From the NCBI GenBank assembly GCA_963682175.1, contig OY821786.1, positions 27,550,501-27,614,500 on the forward strand: a stretch of 64,000 bases of DNA, given 5' to 3'. Both the position numbers and the translations under genes were made by a program. Origin of the DNA: Triglochin maritima. Lineage: Eukaryota; Streptophyta; Magnoliopsida; Alismatales; Juncaginaceae. Each line of letters opens with the position of its first letter. The first letter of the stretch is position 1. Below the pieces are notes generated by a model, which did not search any database, was not told where the DNA came from, and worked only from the letters and a program-made list of their open reading frames with translations. Shown piece after piece: positions 34,336-46,086 of the stretch.

Positions 34336-35737
34336 TATGATTTTGTACCTTTCAATATATGACTCACTCCTTTTAAATTGCCCCCATTCTGGAGATATAA
34401 CTCCCCCAACCATCATAACAGATCAATGTGGCGCCATTACTATTGCTGTAAGGAATGCCTTCCCAGATGCAAGACAAAATTCTGTATATGGCACATAATG
34501 AACAAAGCTCCCGTGAAGTTGCCGACGCAGTATCAGAAGCACATGTTATTTGATCTGAAATTGATTGTATATGATTCCAAAACCCCATCAGAATTTGATC
34601 GTAATTGGTAGGGTTTCCTTCTTGATTTTGACCCGCAGAACCATAGCTGGCTCAAATCGATTTATGCAATCCGAGAGTCTTGGATACCTGCATTTGTTGG
34701 TGATAGTTTTTTTGCGGGAATGACATCTACTCAGAAGCGAGAGTATGAACGCCTTTTTCGACAAGTATCTGACTTCGAAGACCACACTTAAGCAGTTTGT
34801 TCAACAATACGAACTTGCGCTCTGCCATCAGTACGAGAAGGAAGCTCAATCAGATTTTGATTGTCTTTATAAGAGACCCCAATTGGTTTCAATGTATTCC
34901 TTCAAGAGACAGATGAGCGAGTTGTATATGGGGTCTTCAAGAAAGTGCAGTTAGAAGTTGGGAAGATGATATACTGCGATATAACAGAGGAGTTCAATAC
35001 GAATGACACATTTCATTACAAGGTATCTGAACGTGTTTTGGCTGGTGAGCAGCTACTATCGAAACGTTTCCTAGTACAAAACATATCATGAACTTCACAT
35101 GTGATTGTAGAATGTTTCAGCACGTTGGCCTTCTATGCTGTCACGTTTTTGTTGTACTTGGACGCTTAAATCCTAATGTATTGCTCCTAGACTCTTACAT
35201 CGTTAATCAATGGCGGAAGGATATTCGAAGGAGCTATCGAGATAAGATGTACCCAGACAATGGAATAATGGAGAAGGATGTGCTTCGTCGTCACGACGAC
35301 ATCATGGGTTGTGTCGTTTGGATCGCACAGGAAGCCTTCATTTCCCACGAAAGGTATCTTCAGGTTGTGAAGTGTATTGAATTGCTTAAGGCACGTATGC
35401 ACACTACCCAGTTCTTGGTTCGACTTGATGAACCTGAGTCTGCGGGTACATCGGTTCTTAATCCAGATAAGGTCAGACATATAGGAAGAGCGCCAACTAG
35501 ACGTCGAGTGTCTTTAGCTGAGAAGATAATTTAAAAAAGCCATAAAACGGCACGCCCAACAAAAGAAGAGAAAGTTCAAGATGAAGGTTACATCGTCGCT
35601 GCACGAAGTCGCACTGAAACCAAGGGATCCTGATTTCTCTGATTGGGACATGAATTTGTATTACCAGGAACTTCCTCCTTAATTTGATATTTCTTGTTAT
35701 TTTCAGTTCTTGTAAAACCAAGAAACTTCTAATTGTT

Positions 35738-36537
35738 GATCTGTTCGGATCTGTAAATGGTTGTTATACACGGTCGTTTATCATTTTCCATCTGTAAAGT
35801 TGGATCTGTTCGGATTTGTTTGGTTTAAGGTGTGGATCTGTTCGGATTTAGGTGTGGATATGTTCGGATTAAGTTGTGTGATTGTTCGGTTTAAGTTGTG
35901 TGACTGTTCGGTTTAAGGTTTGGATCCGTTCGGTTTAAGCTGTGGATCTTTTCGGTTTAAGGTGTATGACTCTTCAAGTCTTCAGTTTAAGGTGTGTATA
36001 TGTTCGGATTAAGTTGTGTGACTGTTCGGTTTAAGGTGTGGTTCTGTTCGGTTTAAGTTGTGTGATTGTTCAGTTTAAGATGTGGATCTGTTCAGTTTAA
36101 GGTGTGGATCTGTTCGGATTAAGTTGTGTGATTGTTCAGTTTAAGGTTTGGATCCGTTCTATTTAAGGTGTGGATCCGTTCGGTTTAAGGTGTGTGACTC
36201 TTCAGTTTAAGGTGTGGATCTGTTCGGATTAAGTTGTGTGACTGTTCGGTTTAAGGTTTGGATCCGTTCAGTTTAAGGTGTGGACCCGTTCGGTTTAAGG
36301 TGTGTGACTCTTCGGTTTAAAGTGTGGATATGTTCAGATTAAGTTGTGTGACTGTTCGGTTTAAGGTTTGGATCCATTCGGTTTAAGGTGTGGACCCATT
36401 CGGTTTAAGGTGTGTGACTCTTCAGTTTAAGGTGTGGATATGTTCGGATTAAGTTGTGTGACTGTTCATTTTAAAGTGTGGATCTGTTCGGTTTAAGTTG
36501 TGTGACTGTTCGGATTAAGGTGTATATGTCTAGATTA
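35738..36537 (+). repeat. 22-bp minisatellite, block 2, intergenic
   Basis: About 35 units of the same 22-bp monomer lie between the transposase end (35682) and the end of the convergent gene (36604). Higher-order runs of similar unit strings recur, such as the GGATCCGTTCGG variants. Confidence 0.88.
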
Positions 36538-37555
36538 GGACTTCACTAAAAAAGAGTTTGTAATTTGTACGTGTAAAGAACTCAACACTAAAAAAATTGG
36601 ACTTCAGATCTGCACACACGAACGGTGGTCCCTAAGTAACATAACCGCCAATTCACAACCCCTGATACAGTGGATGTTCTTGGGGTCCTTCTCCTTCGTC
36701 GGGTCAAGTTTTAGCATTAGGCACCTTATCCATTATAAAACATAGGCTCCGCAATCGTTGCTCCCTGGTTGTTGTCGTTGGCTATTTTTCCTGAGGATTC
36801 TCAAGGGTCAGTCTACCTTTAGTAGGTCTCTTCAGTATTCAGCCACATCCGCTGCTGCGCATTCATGTACGCTTATGGTCTGCTCTGGATCTTCACCTCG
36901 CTCTAGCTCCCTAGAGATGTTGTTGAACGCCAAGATCTCCTTGGACGGGCCGCAGACAACCACCAGAGTCCAATGACCTGTAGACCAGCATGGTTGTGCG
37001 ATTACGATCTCTCTTGGAGACACCTTTTATTTTAGGGAGGATAAAATCATCAATTTCTCTGCCTCGGCCACCCAGAATTCACCCTGACTCGAATGTTGAT
37101 ATGCATATAACTTTTTGTGGTGGGCGTCTTTCTTCGAGAACCGAAAGCATAGCTTTGATAGTTTGGTCGGTCATATCCATCCCAGGCATTATAAGTTCCT
37201 TCAGGTCGGTGCGTGTTAGACTACACAAATCTCCTCTCCAGATCACCTCTCTATGGTCCTTGTTGGTTGCGGTCAAGTTCAATATCATGTTGACCTCATC
37301 AGCTGACAACGTTCCCAATGCAGCCATGTCAACATCAGGCCTTGTCCCTCCTAAGTGGACAACCAACCTATAATTGTCCTCTATTTTTTCCCTTTTTTTC
37401 TTTAGGCTCCTTTGAGCCGCTCTGTCTCTTCTCTGTTGCTCTTCTTCCACATTCTTCTTCTTGGCCCGCTCTTCATCTTCTTTCCTCTGCTGCTCCATGC
37501 TCGCCGTCGAGCGTTGTCTTTTCACACCCCAGTTTGGTTTCCTTGCCTTGCTCTC

Positions 37556-38062
37556 TTGTTCCTTCTCCTCTTCTTTATTCTTCTCTTCCTTCTTCCTTCT
37601 TCCTCCTCTCCTCCCTCTTCTTCTCTTCCTCCTTCTCCACTCTCTTTCTCTCTTCTTCCTTCTCCTCTTCTTTATTCTTCTTTTCCTTCTTCCTCTCCTC
37701 CTCCCTCTTTCTCTCTTCTTCCTTCTCCTCCTCTCTCTTTCTCTCTTCTTCCTTCTCCTCCTCTCTCTTTCTCTCTTCTTCCTTCTCCTCCTCTCTCTTT
37801 CTCTCTTCTTCCTTCTCCTCCTCTCTCTTTCTCTCTTCTTCCTTCTTCTCCTCTCTCTTTCTCTCTTCTTCCTTCTCCTCCTCTCTCTTCTTGTCTTCCC
37901 TCTTCCTCTCTTCTTCCTTATCCTTATCTCATTGCTCCTCCCTCTTCTTCTCCTCCCTATTCTCCTCATATCTCTTCCTCTCTTCTTCTTCCTTCTCCTG
38001 TCTCCTCCTCTCTTCTTTCTTCTGCTCTTCCCTCTTCCTTTCTTCTTCCATCTCCTACTCTT
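37556..38062 (-). repeat. Purine/pyrimidine minisatellite coding for a charged helix
   Basis: About 500 bp has almost only C and T on the plus strand. From about 37700 to 37885 a 30-bp unit repeats almost exactly six times. On the minus strand one frame gives the 10-residue repeat REEEKEEERK, a pattern of single alpha-helices; another frame, open in this copy over 37079-37969, gives RRRKKRERE. A slip within the tract has probably changed frame. Confidence 0.8.
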
Positions 38063-38594
38063 TATTTAGATCTTCATCTTTCTCCCCCACAAGTATTTTC
38101 ACTTGTCCCTGTCCCTCCAAGATATACAATTTCTTCCCTCAGCCTCCCACACTTCCTGGGACATCCTCAGTTCTTCCTTCCGTTAACTTCTTCTGTCGCC
38201 CTCTTAAGGGCAGCTTTGGCTTGCAGCCATTTCGTCTTCACCTCACTCTGCTCCAACTCTTGGAGCAGCGGGTCACATGGAATGTTGCAGTCTGTCAGTT
38301 GAGCCTTGGCAAAGTGCATGTTGAAGCTGACCCCTTTCGAACAGGAGTTCGAACAGAAATAATAAGTTCCGGCTCCCTTTCACTTAGTGATGGAGCCCCC
38401 ATCAGGTCGAATTTGCCGTTGTAAATCTGAGATAAGGTAATTCCACGTTCCTCCCATTTCCTCAGGGTTAAACGTTTCCCAAACATTTCCGTCTAACTTT
38501 TCATCCGTGGATATGCTCCGCGTCTGGGCTCCCCAATTGTGAATTTCTCACAAAGCCACCACACCTTCAAATGGAAAAGTTCAACTGTTTAAAA

Positions 38595-39078
38595 CGACTG
38601 AACAGACATACGTTCATATTCTAAACAAACAAACAACTTAATCTGGAAAGACAAACTACATAATCTGAATAGAGGAACAACCCCTGATATGGAAAAACCT
38701 TATTCCGAACAGACACACAACTTATTCCGAAGAGACACAATTTAATCCGGACATACACACAACTTATTCCGAACAGACACATAATTTAATCCGGACAGTC
38801 ACAAAACTTATTCTGATCAGACACACAACTTATTCCGAACAGACACACAATTTAATTTGGACAGACACACAACTAAATCTGAACAGACACACAACTTATT
38901 CCGAACAGACACACAGTTTAATCCGGACAGACACACAACTTATTCTGAACAGATAAACAACTTATTCCGAACATACATACAATTTAATCTGGACAGACAC
39001 ACAACTTAATCTGAACAGACAAACAACTTATTCCGGACAGACTCACAATTCCAACCGAACAAGCGCATAACTTAAAGA
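38595..39078 (-). repeat. 22-bp minisatellite, block 3, inverted
   Basis: About 21 units of CAGACACACAACTTATTCCG-type sequence are the reverse complement of the monomer in blocks 1 and 2. Read on the minus strand it lies just after a strong donor (AAGTAAGTG, ~39093), so it probably sits in an intron of the PMD/Ulp1 gene. Confidence 0.85.
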
Positions 39079-39997
39079 GCAAAAAACACTTACTTGTAGT
39101 ATTTCCACACAACCGTCGACGTTCCCCTACCTCATAATGAAGTTCCCTGCCTTTCTCCTCTCCTGCAGTTCTAAGCTGGCTTTCTCCTGGCCCTGAACCA
39201 GGGTTCCATAAACTGCACCTGCCTATGCGTATCTGTTTATGCGTCTAATGTCCCTCAAATGGTTCATGAACCATTGCTTCGGTCAAAGTGTTCCATCAAA
39301 GAACAAAAAATGGTTGAACATGAAGGAAATCAAGAGACGAACGTACTCCTCTGTCTCTCCCATGACACTGGTGGGCGTCAGATGACCTAACAATTGTGTG
39401 TTGTCAAGGTTTACCCCTTCTCACCTCTGTACACCTAATGGTTCCATAACAACGGTCTTCCCATGCATACTAAGCCCAAAATTAGGGCAACGTCTTCAGG
39501 TGTAAGGGGAACTACCCCTGATCCTATTCTCAGTCCCACCTCCTTCACATCGTAGTGTTCGACGAACCAACCGACTATTTGGTTGTCCGTAATAATTTTA
39601 GGAAGGTCTAGAAAGTGACCGAAAGGGGTACTCCGGAAAACCTCCTTCTCAACGTTCTTCGTCCTGTCAAACTGCTTTCGGATGACCGTCCAGGAGCACC
39701 TGGATTCCTGGAAGTAGTAGGTGGTTCCCTAAAATAAATGAATGAAGAAACGAAAGTTCATCAAAAAACGACGAAGGTAAAAAAACTAAATAGACCCACC
39801 TGTTCTGGCACAGGTTTGCTAGCGACGGCAGGAGTCGAAGAATCCATTATCGTTTAGAGGGGAAGAGACCGAGAGAAACTATCTTTTGGCTTCCTCTATT
39901 CACAGGTACTCCAATGAGAAAGAAAGCGAGACTCTCCCTTTCGATCTAGATATTTGTTATCTTCCTCGGTATCCAAACTGTCGTACTTGGAAAGGGT

Positions 39998-42117
39998 TGA
40001 AGGGAATGTGTTCTAAAAGTTTTACTTTAAATGTCAATTATTATGAATTGAATGAGAAATCATTTTGTTCCTTGTTTATGTTATTCGTCTTTTAGAAGTG
40101 TTAAGGAAGAGGCTCTTGATCCTTAACCGTAGAGCTCTAAAAGATATTGGTTTACATAAAACAAAAGATATTCGCAATCATGGTAATTAACATGGGACAT
40201 TAATTACCGAGTTAAGATTGTCGTGTTGGTCATAGATCATTGTAGCTCTACAAGTGAGTGACGACACGGGTATGCAAAAGAGGAAAATATTACTTTTGTA
40301 TACTGAATAGACCTAATAAGTAAAATATTATAGAAATGTGTTTCTGTGTCATTAATATTTTACTGTGTCTTTGGTCCTTTGATATGAGACTTATATCTGA
40401 TCACTTAAGGAATACTTAATTAGATCAGTGTCTTGAACTATCGATCAGTGTAGTGTAAAGGCATCGGTTGGTTAAGTATAACTTTCGTTGGAGAAGATAG
40501 TTAGTCAAAAGATTATCATTGCCCCTCTTAATTGAGTGATGATATTAGTGGGCCCCTTGATAAAGCAAAGTTATAATGTGCACAATGTGATTTGAGTTAA
40601 GTCACATATTTATAACTAGCTTAAAGAGATCAAGAAATGAATACTAATACAAAGATGACACAATACTACTTTGTGTGTATTCTTAATATCATGAGGCAAG
40701 GGACGGACACAAGTGGTGCACTCCATCACTAAATGGATCGTGTTTTGGTTCGAGTGGAATTAAGACATCTAACTAATTGGGAGCTATAATGTGTAGCTAG
40801 ATACCGCTTATAGCTTGTGATATTAAGCTCTTAATATCACTGCCAACTTAGTTTAAATCCTCCCATAGGTCACACCGCAAAAACCGTGAAACAAGAAGCT
40901 TGATTTTTGGTTCATATGATGTGTCGGGTTTCTTATAGAAAATATGACACATGTGGTGAACAAGTAAAATCAATTATGTTGTATATAAACATAATTAGAA
41001 TCATGATAAATTCATATGAGATGCATATATTATGGGATGCAATAATTTATTGTTGCATAGGATAATATATTGCATAAGTTGTGAATTTGCTAAAAACCCC
41101 TAAAGTTCAAATTTTGTTGGAAATAAATCCAAAATTTGAAAAAGGCAAAATCGGGTAAAAGTTCGGTAATCCGTTGAGGTTCGGTCGACCGAAGGATCTG
41201 TGGATCGGTCAACCGAACAAGGAACGGATAATCGTAATTGATTGACCAAACTTGACCAAAGTGCCTGGAGCTTTGGTACGGTGTACCGAACCAGAAACGG
41301 TCGACCGAACAATGTCAAGTTCCGATATTTTCGGTTAACCGAATAGCACTCGGTCTTACACGTGAATGGGTCTGATCGGTTAAGGAGAATTTTTCCCCTT
41401 AAGATTCGGTCATCCGTCACGTACTCGGTTAAACGATCGTGACAAATTCGGTTAACCGAGTGGGACTCGGTAAACCGAACAGCGGTCGATTTTCTGCCTT
41501 TGATTATTAAGAGATTAATTTGATCGATGGTTGGATTAGCTCCAAATTTGGTCAAACGTTTTGTGGGTGCATATAATGCATTATATAATTAATTTGTGAG
41601 AGAAATTGTCATAAAACCGTGGCTTAAGAATAGCCATGATTAAGAGTAAGATTGGAACCTATAAATAGGTCCTTATTCTCCCTAGTTGTGACACACAATT
41701 CAATAATTATTTTCTCTCTTAATTCACCACAAAAACCCACGAAAATTCTCTTAGTTTTCTAAGTCTTTGGAAGGAGAAATCTCAGAGGCTAAGGAAGGGG
41801 TTTGTAGCTAGATTCTAAGCTTGTTTGGAGATCGATTGGCTAGCTCCTTTCTCTCCAACCTTGTTTAGGGTTTCGGTGAACACTCGGAGGCATCCGGCGC
41901 GGCGAGAAGCATCCCCAACGTCTCTGAATCTTCAAGAAGTTTTGAGAACTTCTAGGTATGAATTTCGGAGCCTTTGTTTGTTTTAATAGAGTTTTGAAAC
42001 TAGATGTTAAAACAAACCGATGCATGCATGAAATAAATCAAAGAAAATTGTAATTGATCCTTATTATACATAAAAATTTCGAAAATATATATGTATAATT
42101 AAACATGAAATCTTACA
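39998..42117 (+). repeat. LTR 1 (5') of the copia element, family A
   Basis: The LTR is 2120 bp, TGAAGGGAATG to GAAATCTTACA. It has a palindrome array at 41160-41490 and a TATA box at 41660-41667. It is followed directly by the primer-binding site. Minus-strand open frames inside (such as 41100-41555) are not genes. Confidence 0.93.
41160..41490. repeat. Partly decayed palindrome array in LTR 1
   Basis: CGGTCGACCG survives in two places, with neighbours CGGTTAACCG, CGGTCAACCG and CGGTGTACCG. The array ends about 170 bp before the TATA box. LTR 2 repeats it at 47249-47579. Confidence 0.75.
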
Positions 42118-42118
42118 G

Positions 42119-42135
42119 TGGTATCAGAGCATAGG
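42119..42135 (+). promoter_or_regulatory. Primer-binding site, initiator tRNA-Met type
   Basis: TGGTATCAGAGCATAGG lies one base after the LTR end; it is the standard copia primer site. Confidence 0.88.
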
Positions 42136-43616
42136 GTTCAATTTTCTCATGATTTATGGCTGTAAACAAATCTAGTTTACCATCTAGGATTTAAACAATT
42201 CGTTTTACCGGTTTTTCGGTCTTTAAATGTTTGTTGAAATAATTCTTTATAATAATTCGTTTTAAATGTTTTGAATGTTTAAAACATGGCATATAATTAT
42301 TAGAATTATGATTTAGACATAAGTCTAACTTGCAATAATTTCGTTTTAAGTATAAACGATTATTTTGTAAGAGAATCAACAAAACCGAAAAACTGCGATT
42401 CATCTTTCCATTGGAAATTGGATGAACAGCGGTTCATAATTAATTTGTGAACTATGGATGTATGAAAAATGTTTTTAATGGATTTCAAAATATTTTTCAA
42501 AGAATTGTTGAGAATTCTAGATGATTGATAAATTAGATTCTGTAGTTTATAGCAATTGCGTGCATGGATGCTTGAGTTGCTTTGCAGGATTGTGAGTTTA
42601 TATGTTCCAAATCAGACACTACAAATGTATGTTATTATTATTATACAGGGGCTTATGTATGTAAAAGCCAAAATTCTCTCTATTTCCGTCTTTTAGATAG
42701 TTGCATTTGCATATGAGAGGTTTTTACATAGGACTTGCACTAGTCGGTTTTATCGAATGTGAGGAGCATGTTTATTTTCTGTAAAATCTACATCTCCGGT
42801 GCAAGAGGAAGTCGCCGCTGTAGCGCATCGATCGAGGATCGAAGATCAAGGATCGAGGATCGAAGGGAACATATAAACTCACACGATGTGGATTGTGTGA
42901 ATGTTTAATTTCTGTTTTATAATTTCTGCTATGCATGTGATGAATGGTGAATGTTAGGATGTGTATAAATTTTAATATGCATGATAAACTAAAATTCAAA
43001 ATCACATGTTGATAAATGAAATTGTCCAACAAAAATTAAGATTAATTTTTCCTTCTTATTTCATCCACTAGCAGCCATTGATCGAGGGATACTCTGCTCG
43101 CCCTTAGCGGGAGATAGCTCCCTCTATCTTTGGGAATAGTGGGAGATATAAAGGTTGTTTGTTGTTGTGCCACAATTAAATATATGAGGTGTGTTTCACC
43201 CTAGTGAACCCCAAGTATGTTTAGTTGTGAATACAATAGATAAACGTATCTCGTATCAAATGAAAATAAGTTTTCTTAACATTACCTAGAGCCCTCGCTC
43301 GGTTTTGGGAAAAAGTTTTTCTTACGAGGATAGGTCGTATTCCCTCATAATTAAAACGACAAGAATCACAAGAGTTTGAAGATGCTAATATTGCTAAAAT
43401 TCAAAAAGGTTGTGATTAGAAAACGTTTTTCTTACCTTGATGTTGTAATGTATTCGATAGCCCTTAGCTAGTCTATATTACAATTGATGGGATCTTGGAT
43501 TACTGAATTTACGGGCAAGATTTTATTTGCAGTATTTACATCATATTCGATATATATATATGTATGTATTAAAACATAAAATTGGCATTAAAACCCATAT
43601 AATTTATTTTGTAGAA
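42136..43616 (+). other. Copia leader
   Basis: This is a 1.5-kb AT-rich leader between primer site and gag ATG. A short GATCGAGGATC repeat lies at 42826-42865. No gene is seen. Confidence 0.7.
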
Positions 43617-44590
43617 ATGTCAAATATCCAACCAATTGTGCGATCTATGATCGAAAAGAACCCTTTGCAAAATGATGGCTCAAACTTCATGAAATGGAAA
43701 CTCAATCTTAATATCGTGTTGAGGTTTGAAAAACTATCTCATATTTTGGATGGTGAAATCCCAAAATTAAATGAGAAGGCAACCGATAAAGAGAAAGAGG
43801 CGATAGCCAAGTGGGAAGACTAAGAGAACCAAGTTCACGGTCTTATACTAGCATCCATGGGTGACTCGCTTCAAGCGAAATACTTGGATTCAAAACCCAA
43901 GAAGACCATGGAGGCTCTAACCAAGATGTTCATGGATAGTGCCCGAAAGGAGCGCTATAAGACCACCATCGCACTCACAAGGTGCCATATGGCGGAGGGA
44001 ACATCGGTATCCATGCATTTTCTCACGATGCAAGGATACCTTGAGAAATTGTCGAAGCTCTCTTCTCCAATGCCCGAGGACATTGCCGAAGATCTGATTC
44101 TTGGCTCTCTAGCCCCGTCCTTCAAGGACTTTGTGATGCACTATCATGTGCGTGAAAAAGGGGTGAGTCTTGAGGAGCTTCACAACGCTCTCAAAACGGC
44201 TGAAGTTGATATGGGCAAGAGTAGGGACCATGAGGTCCTTGCTATCCATAAGAAGAGCAAAAAGATCAACAAAGGTAAAGGCAAATTTACCAAAGATACG
44301 TCAATCAAGAGCAAGGGAGTAGGAGGTGCTCATGAGAGTGCCTCAAGGGGGAAATCTTACAAATCTCCAACTCCCAACACGGAGTGCTTTCACTGCGGTG
44401 AAAAGGGACACATCCGACCTAATTGCCCCAGGTACAAGGAAGACCTTGAAAATGGGATGATTGAACGTAGGCGCCCGAGAAACGTCGTAGGTATGTTTGT
44501 TATTGAGATAAATTTAATCACCTCTATCCTTGATTTGGTAATGGTTACCGGATCTTGTGCTCACATAATTTTGATGTGCAGCTGTTGAAG
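43617..44590 (+). pseudogene. Copia gag
   Basis: The ATG at 43617 opens MSNIQPIVRSMIEKNPLQNDGSNFMKWKLNLN, the usual copia gag start. One TAA at about 43821 interrupts it after AKWED, but the frame continues with GLILASMGDSLQAKYL, MFMDSARKERYKT and MHFLTMQGYLEKLSKL. A CCHC zinc knuckle CFHCGEKGHIRPNC lies at about 44389-44430. It is almost complete and only lightly damaged; the protein would form the particle shell and bind RNA. The end runs into a degraded protease. Confidence 0.9.
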
Positions 44591-44700
44591 GATAGGAAGG
44601 AACTCGTTGGGAACGAGATGATATTGAAGATTGGAAATAGTACAAGCATCGCTGCGATTGTACAAGATTCTATGGAACTTCAATAGTCTAGTGATTTAAA
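44490..44700 (+). pseudogene. Copia protease remnant
   Basis: MVTGSCAHI stands where the active site D-T/S-G is expected, so the catalytic Asp is replaced by Val. After a frameshift LLKDRKELVGNEMILKIGNSTSIAAIV follows. The element is deleted or unreadable from about 44700 to 44940. Confidence 0.75.
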
Positions 44701-44939
44701 TTTATGCTTTGTAGAATGTTTGTTATATGCCTTCGATTAGCAAGAACATTTCTGTATCAAGTTTTAGATATGGATAAATTTTAATAAATATTTTAATTCT
44801 TGCTTGTCTATATCGAAGAATGGATTTTTCTATGCAAATACATTCATATAGAATGATTTCTATTTGCTTGAAATAAATAATAAACAAACTCAAACAAACA
44901 ATAACAAAAGAGATAACTCACGTGAATGATACAATCTTG

Positions 44940-45525
44940 TAGCACTATCGGATTGGTCAAATAAATGACCAAGAGACCTTTCAAGAAGAAAGGAACGAAA
45001 ACGAATAACTAATTGGATATGATACATTCTAATGTATGTGGTCCGATAAGTATAAGTGCAAGAGACGGTTTAAGGTACTTCATTTTGTTCACAGACAACT
45101 ATAGTCATTATGACTATATTTGTCTAATGGGAAGCAAAAGTGAATTCTTTGACAAGTTCAAGGAATTCGAGGATGAAGTAATGAACCGACTCAACAAGAA
45201 TATCGAGTCTCTATGAACGGTTCGTAGGGGTGAGTGCTTAGGATACCTAATTTGACTCATTCCTAAAGTAGGAACAGGATATTGGTCGACATGGTTCGAT
45301 CAATAATGGGTCAATTTAAATTGCCGACTTACTTTTGGAATTATGCACTACAAATAATGACAAACTCACTAAATAATGTTCCATCCAAATCCGTGGAGAA
45401 AATGTCTTGTGAGCTATGGAGTTGAAAGACACCTAAGATCGACTTTCTCAAGATTTGGAGTTGTGAGGTATACATCAAGAAATTGATGTCGACCAAGCTT
45501 CAACCAAAAGCGGATAAGTGCTTCT
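44940..45525 (+). pseudogene. Copia integrase fragment, ends at a rearrangement
   Basis: MTKRPFKKKG marks the end of the zinc-binding region. LDMIHSNVCGPISISARDGLRYFILFTDNYSHYDYI carries the first catalytic Asp of the DDE core (second residue) and TDN where TDD is usual. Then FDKFKEFEDEVMNRLNKNIESL runs to a stop at 45214. Decayed later integrase text (QTH, SVKNVL) continues to the KADKCF motif, where the sequence switches at 45525 to a copy of 39436 onward. Confidence 0.82.
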
Positions 45526-46086
45526 AACGGTTCCATAACAACGGTCTTCCCATGCATACTAAGCCCAAAATTAGGGCAACGTCTTCAGGTGTAAGGGGAA
45601 CTACCCCTGATCCTATTCTCAGTCCCACCTCCTTCACATCGTAGTGTTCGACGAACCAACCGACTATTTGGTTGTCCGTAATAATTTTAGGAAGGTCTAG
45701 AAAGTGACCGAAAGGGGTACTCCGGAAAACCTCCTTCTCAACGTTCTTCGTCCTGTCAAACTGCTTTCGGATGACCGTCCAGGAGCACCTGGATTCCCGG
45801 AAGTAGTAGGTGGTTCCCTAAAATAAATGAATGAAGAAACGAAAGTTCATCAAAAAACGACGAAGGTAAAAAAACTAAATAGACCCACCTGTTCTGGCAC
45901 AGGTTTGCTAGCGACGGCAGGAGTCGAAGAATCCATTATCGTTTAGAGGGGAAGAGACCGAGAGAAACTATCTTTTGGCTTCCTCTATTCACAGGTACTC
46001 CAATGAGAAAGAAAGCGAGACTCTCCCTTTCGATCTAGATATTTGTTATCTTCCTCGGTATCCAAACTGTCGTACTTGGAAAGGGT
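45525..46086 (-). pseudogene. Duplicate of the first exons of the PMD gene
   Basis: It is a copy of 39436-39997, offset 6089 bp, with one substitution seen (ATTCCC against ATTCCT near 45796). It carries exon 1, the intron and part of exon 2 of the PMD gene and the AGGGT target copy (46082-46086). It lacks the rest of the gene. Confidence 0.9.

Larger units (their letters stand above)
32848..35682 (+). pseudogene. FAR1/FRS-class Mutator-like transposase
   Basis: The ATG at 32848 is followed by a stop at codon 12. Domains in order: FAR1 DNA-binding region (FTSFEEAKTFYVAYADSCGFGVK ... LKHNHAML, 32900-33170); an intron at 33334-33406 (GT...GTGCAG); the MULE core MFFYIMDMDDEGRLRNVFWADCRS and CFDTTYITNKYDMPFAPFVGVNHHFES with the first catalytic Asp; then WLFQTWLSCKNGK. 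After a minisatellite-filled gap comes TIITDQCGAI with the second Asp, RSESMNAFFDKYLTSKTTLKQFVQQYE with the catalytic Glu, and a SWIM zinc finger CDC...LCCH at 35100-35140. Several frameshifts make it non-functional as it stands. A domesticated FRS gene is less likely given the stops. Confidence 0.87.
36604..39847 (-). pseudogene. Plant mobile domain plus Ulp1 (C48) protease gene
   Basis: Minus strand. The ATG at 39847 opens MDSSTPAVAS; exon 1 ends at a GTGGGT donor (~39800) and exon 2 starts after TTTTAG (~39730) with TYYFQESRCSW. The plant mobile domain follows: PFGHFLDLPKIITDNQIVGWF, PLTPEDVALILGL and LFFDGTL. A GTAAGT donor near 39093 precedes minisatellite block 3. Later exons give an acidic/basic helix-rich region (37560-38060), then VDMAALGTLSADEVNMIL, and a C48 protease end: GHWTLVVV with the catalytic His (36960), Asn where Asp is usual (AFNN), and SNDCGAYVL with the catalytic Cys (36760). 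Stops and frameshifts are present. The protease would cleave ubiquitin-like modifiers; PMD function is unknown. Confidence 0.8.
32626..39997. mobile_element. Mutator-like element with FAR1-type transposase and PMD/Ulp1 gene
   Basis: Two convergent genes, a transposase on plus and a plant mobile domain plus Ulp1 protease gene on minus, share a 22-bp minisatellite. This gene pair is known from some plant Mutator-like elements that carry Ulp1 proteases (KI-MULE and CUMULE types). A copia element interrupts the right side at 39998; about 190 bp of possibly the same element follows at 48212. I could not identify terminal inverted repeats, so both borders are tentative. Confidence 0.65.

Noticed and set aside
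37318..38424. Long plus-strand open frames rich in Ser, Leu and Phe
   Set aside because: They are the antisense of the purine repeat in the PMD/Ulp1 gene; low-complexity C/T sequence has few stops, and no domain is present.
41100..41555. A 151-residue minus-strand frame, identical at 47189-47644
   Set aside because: It lies wholly within duplicated LTRs, across the palindrome array; its conservation is that of the recent duplication.
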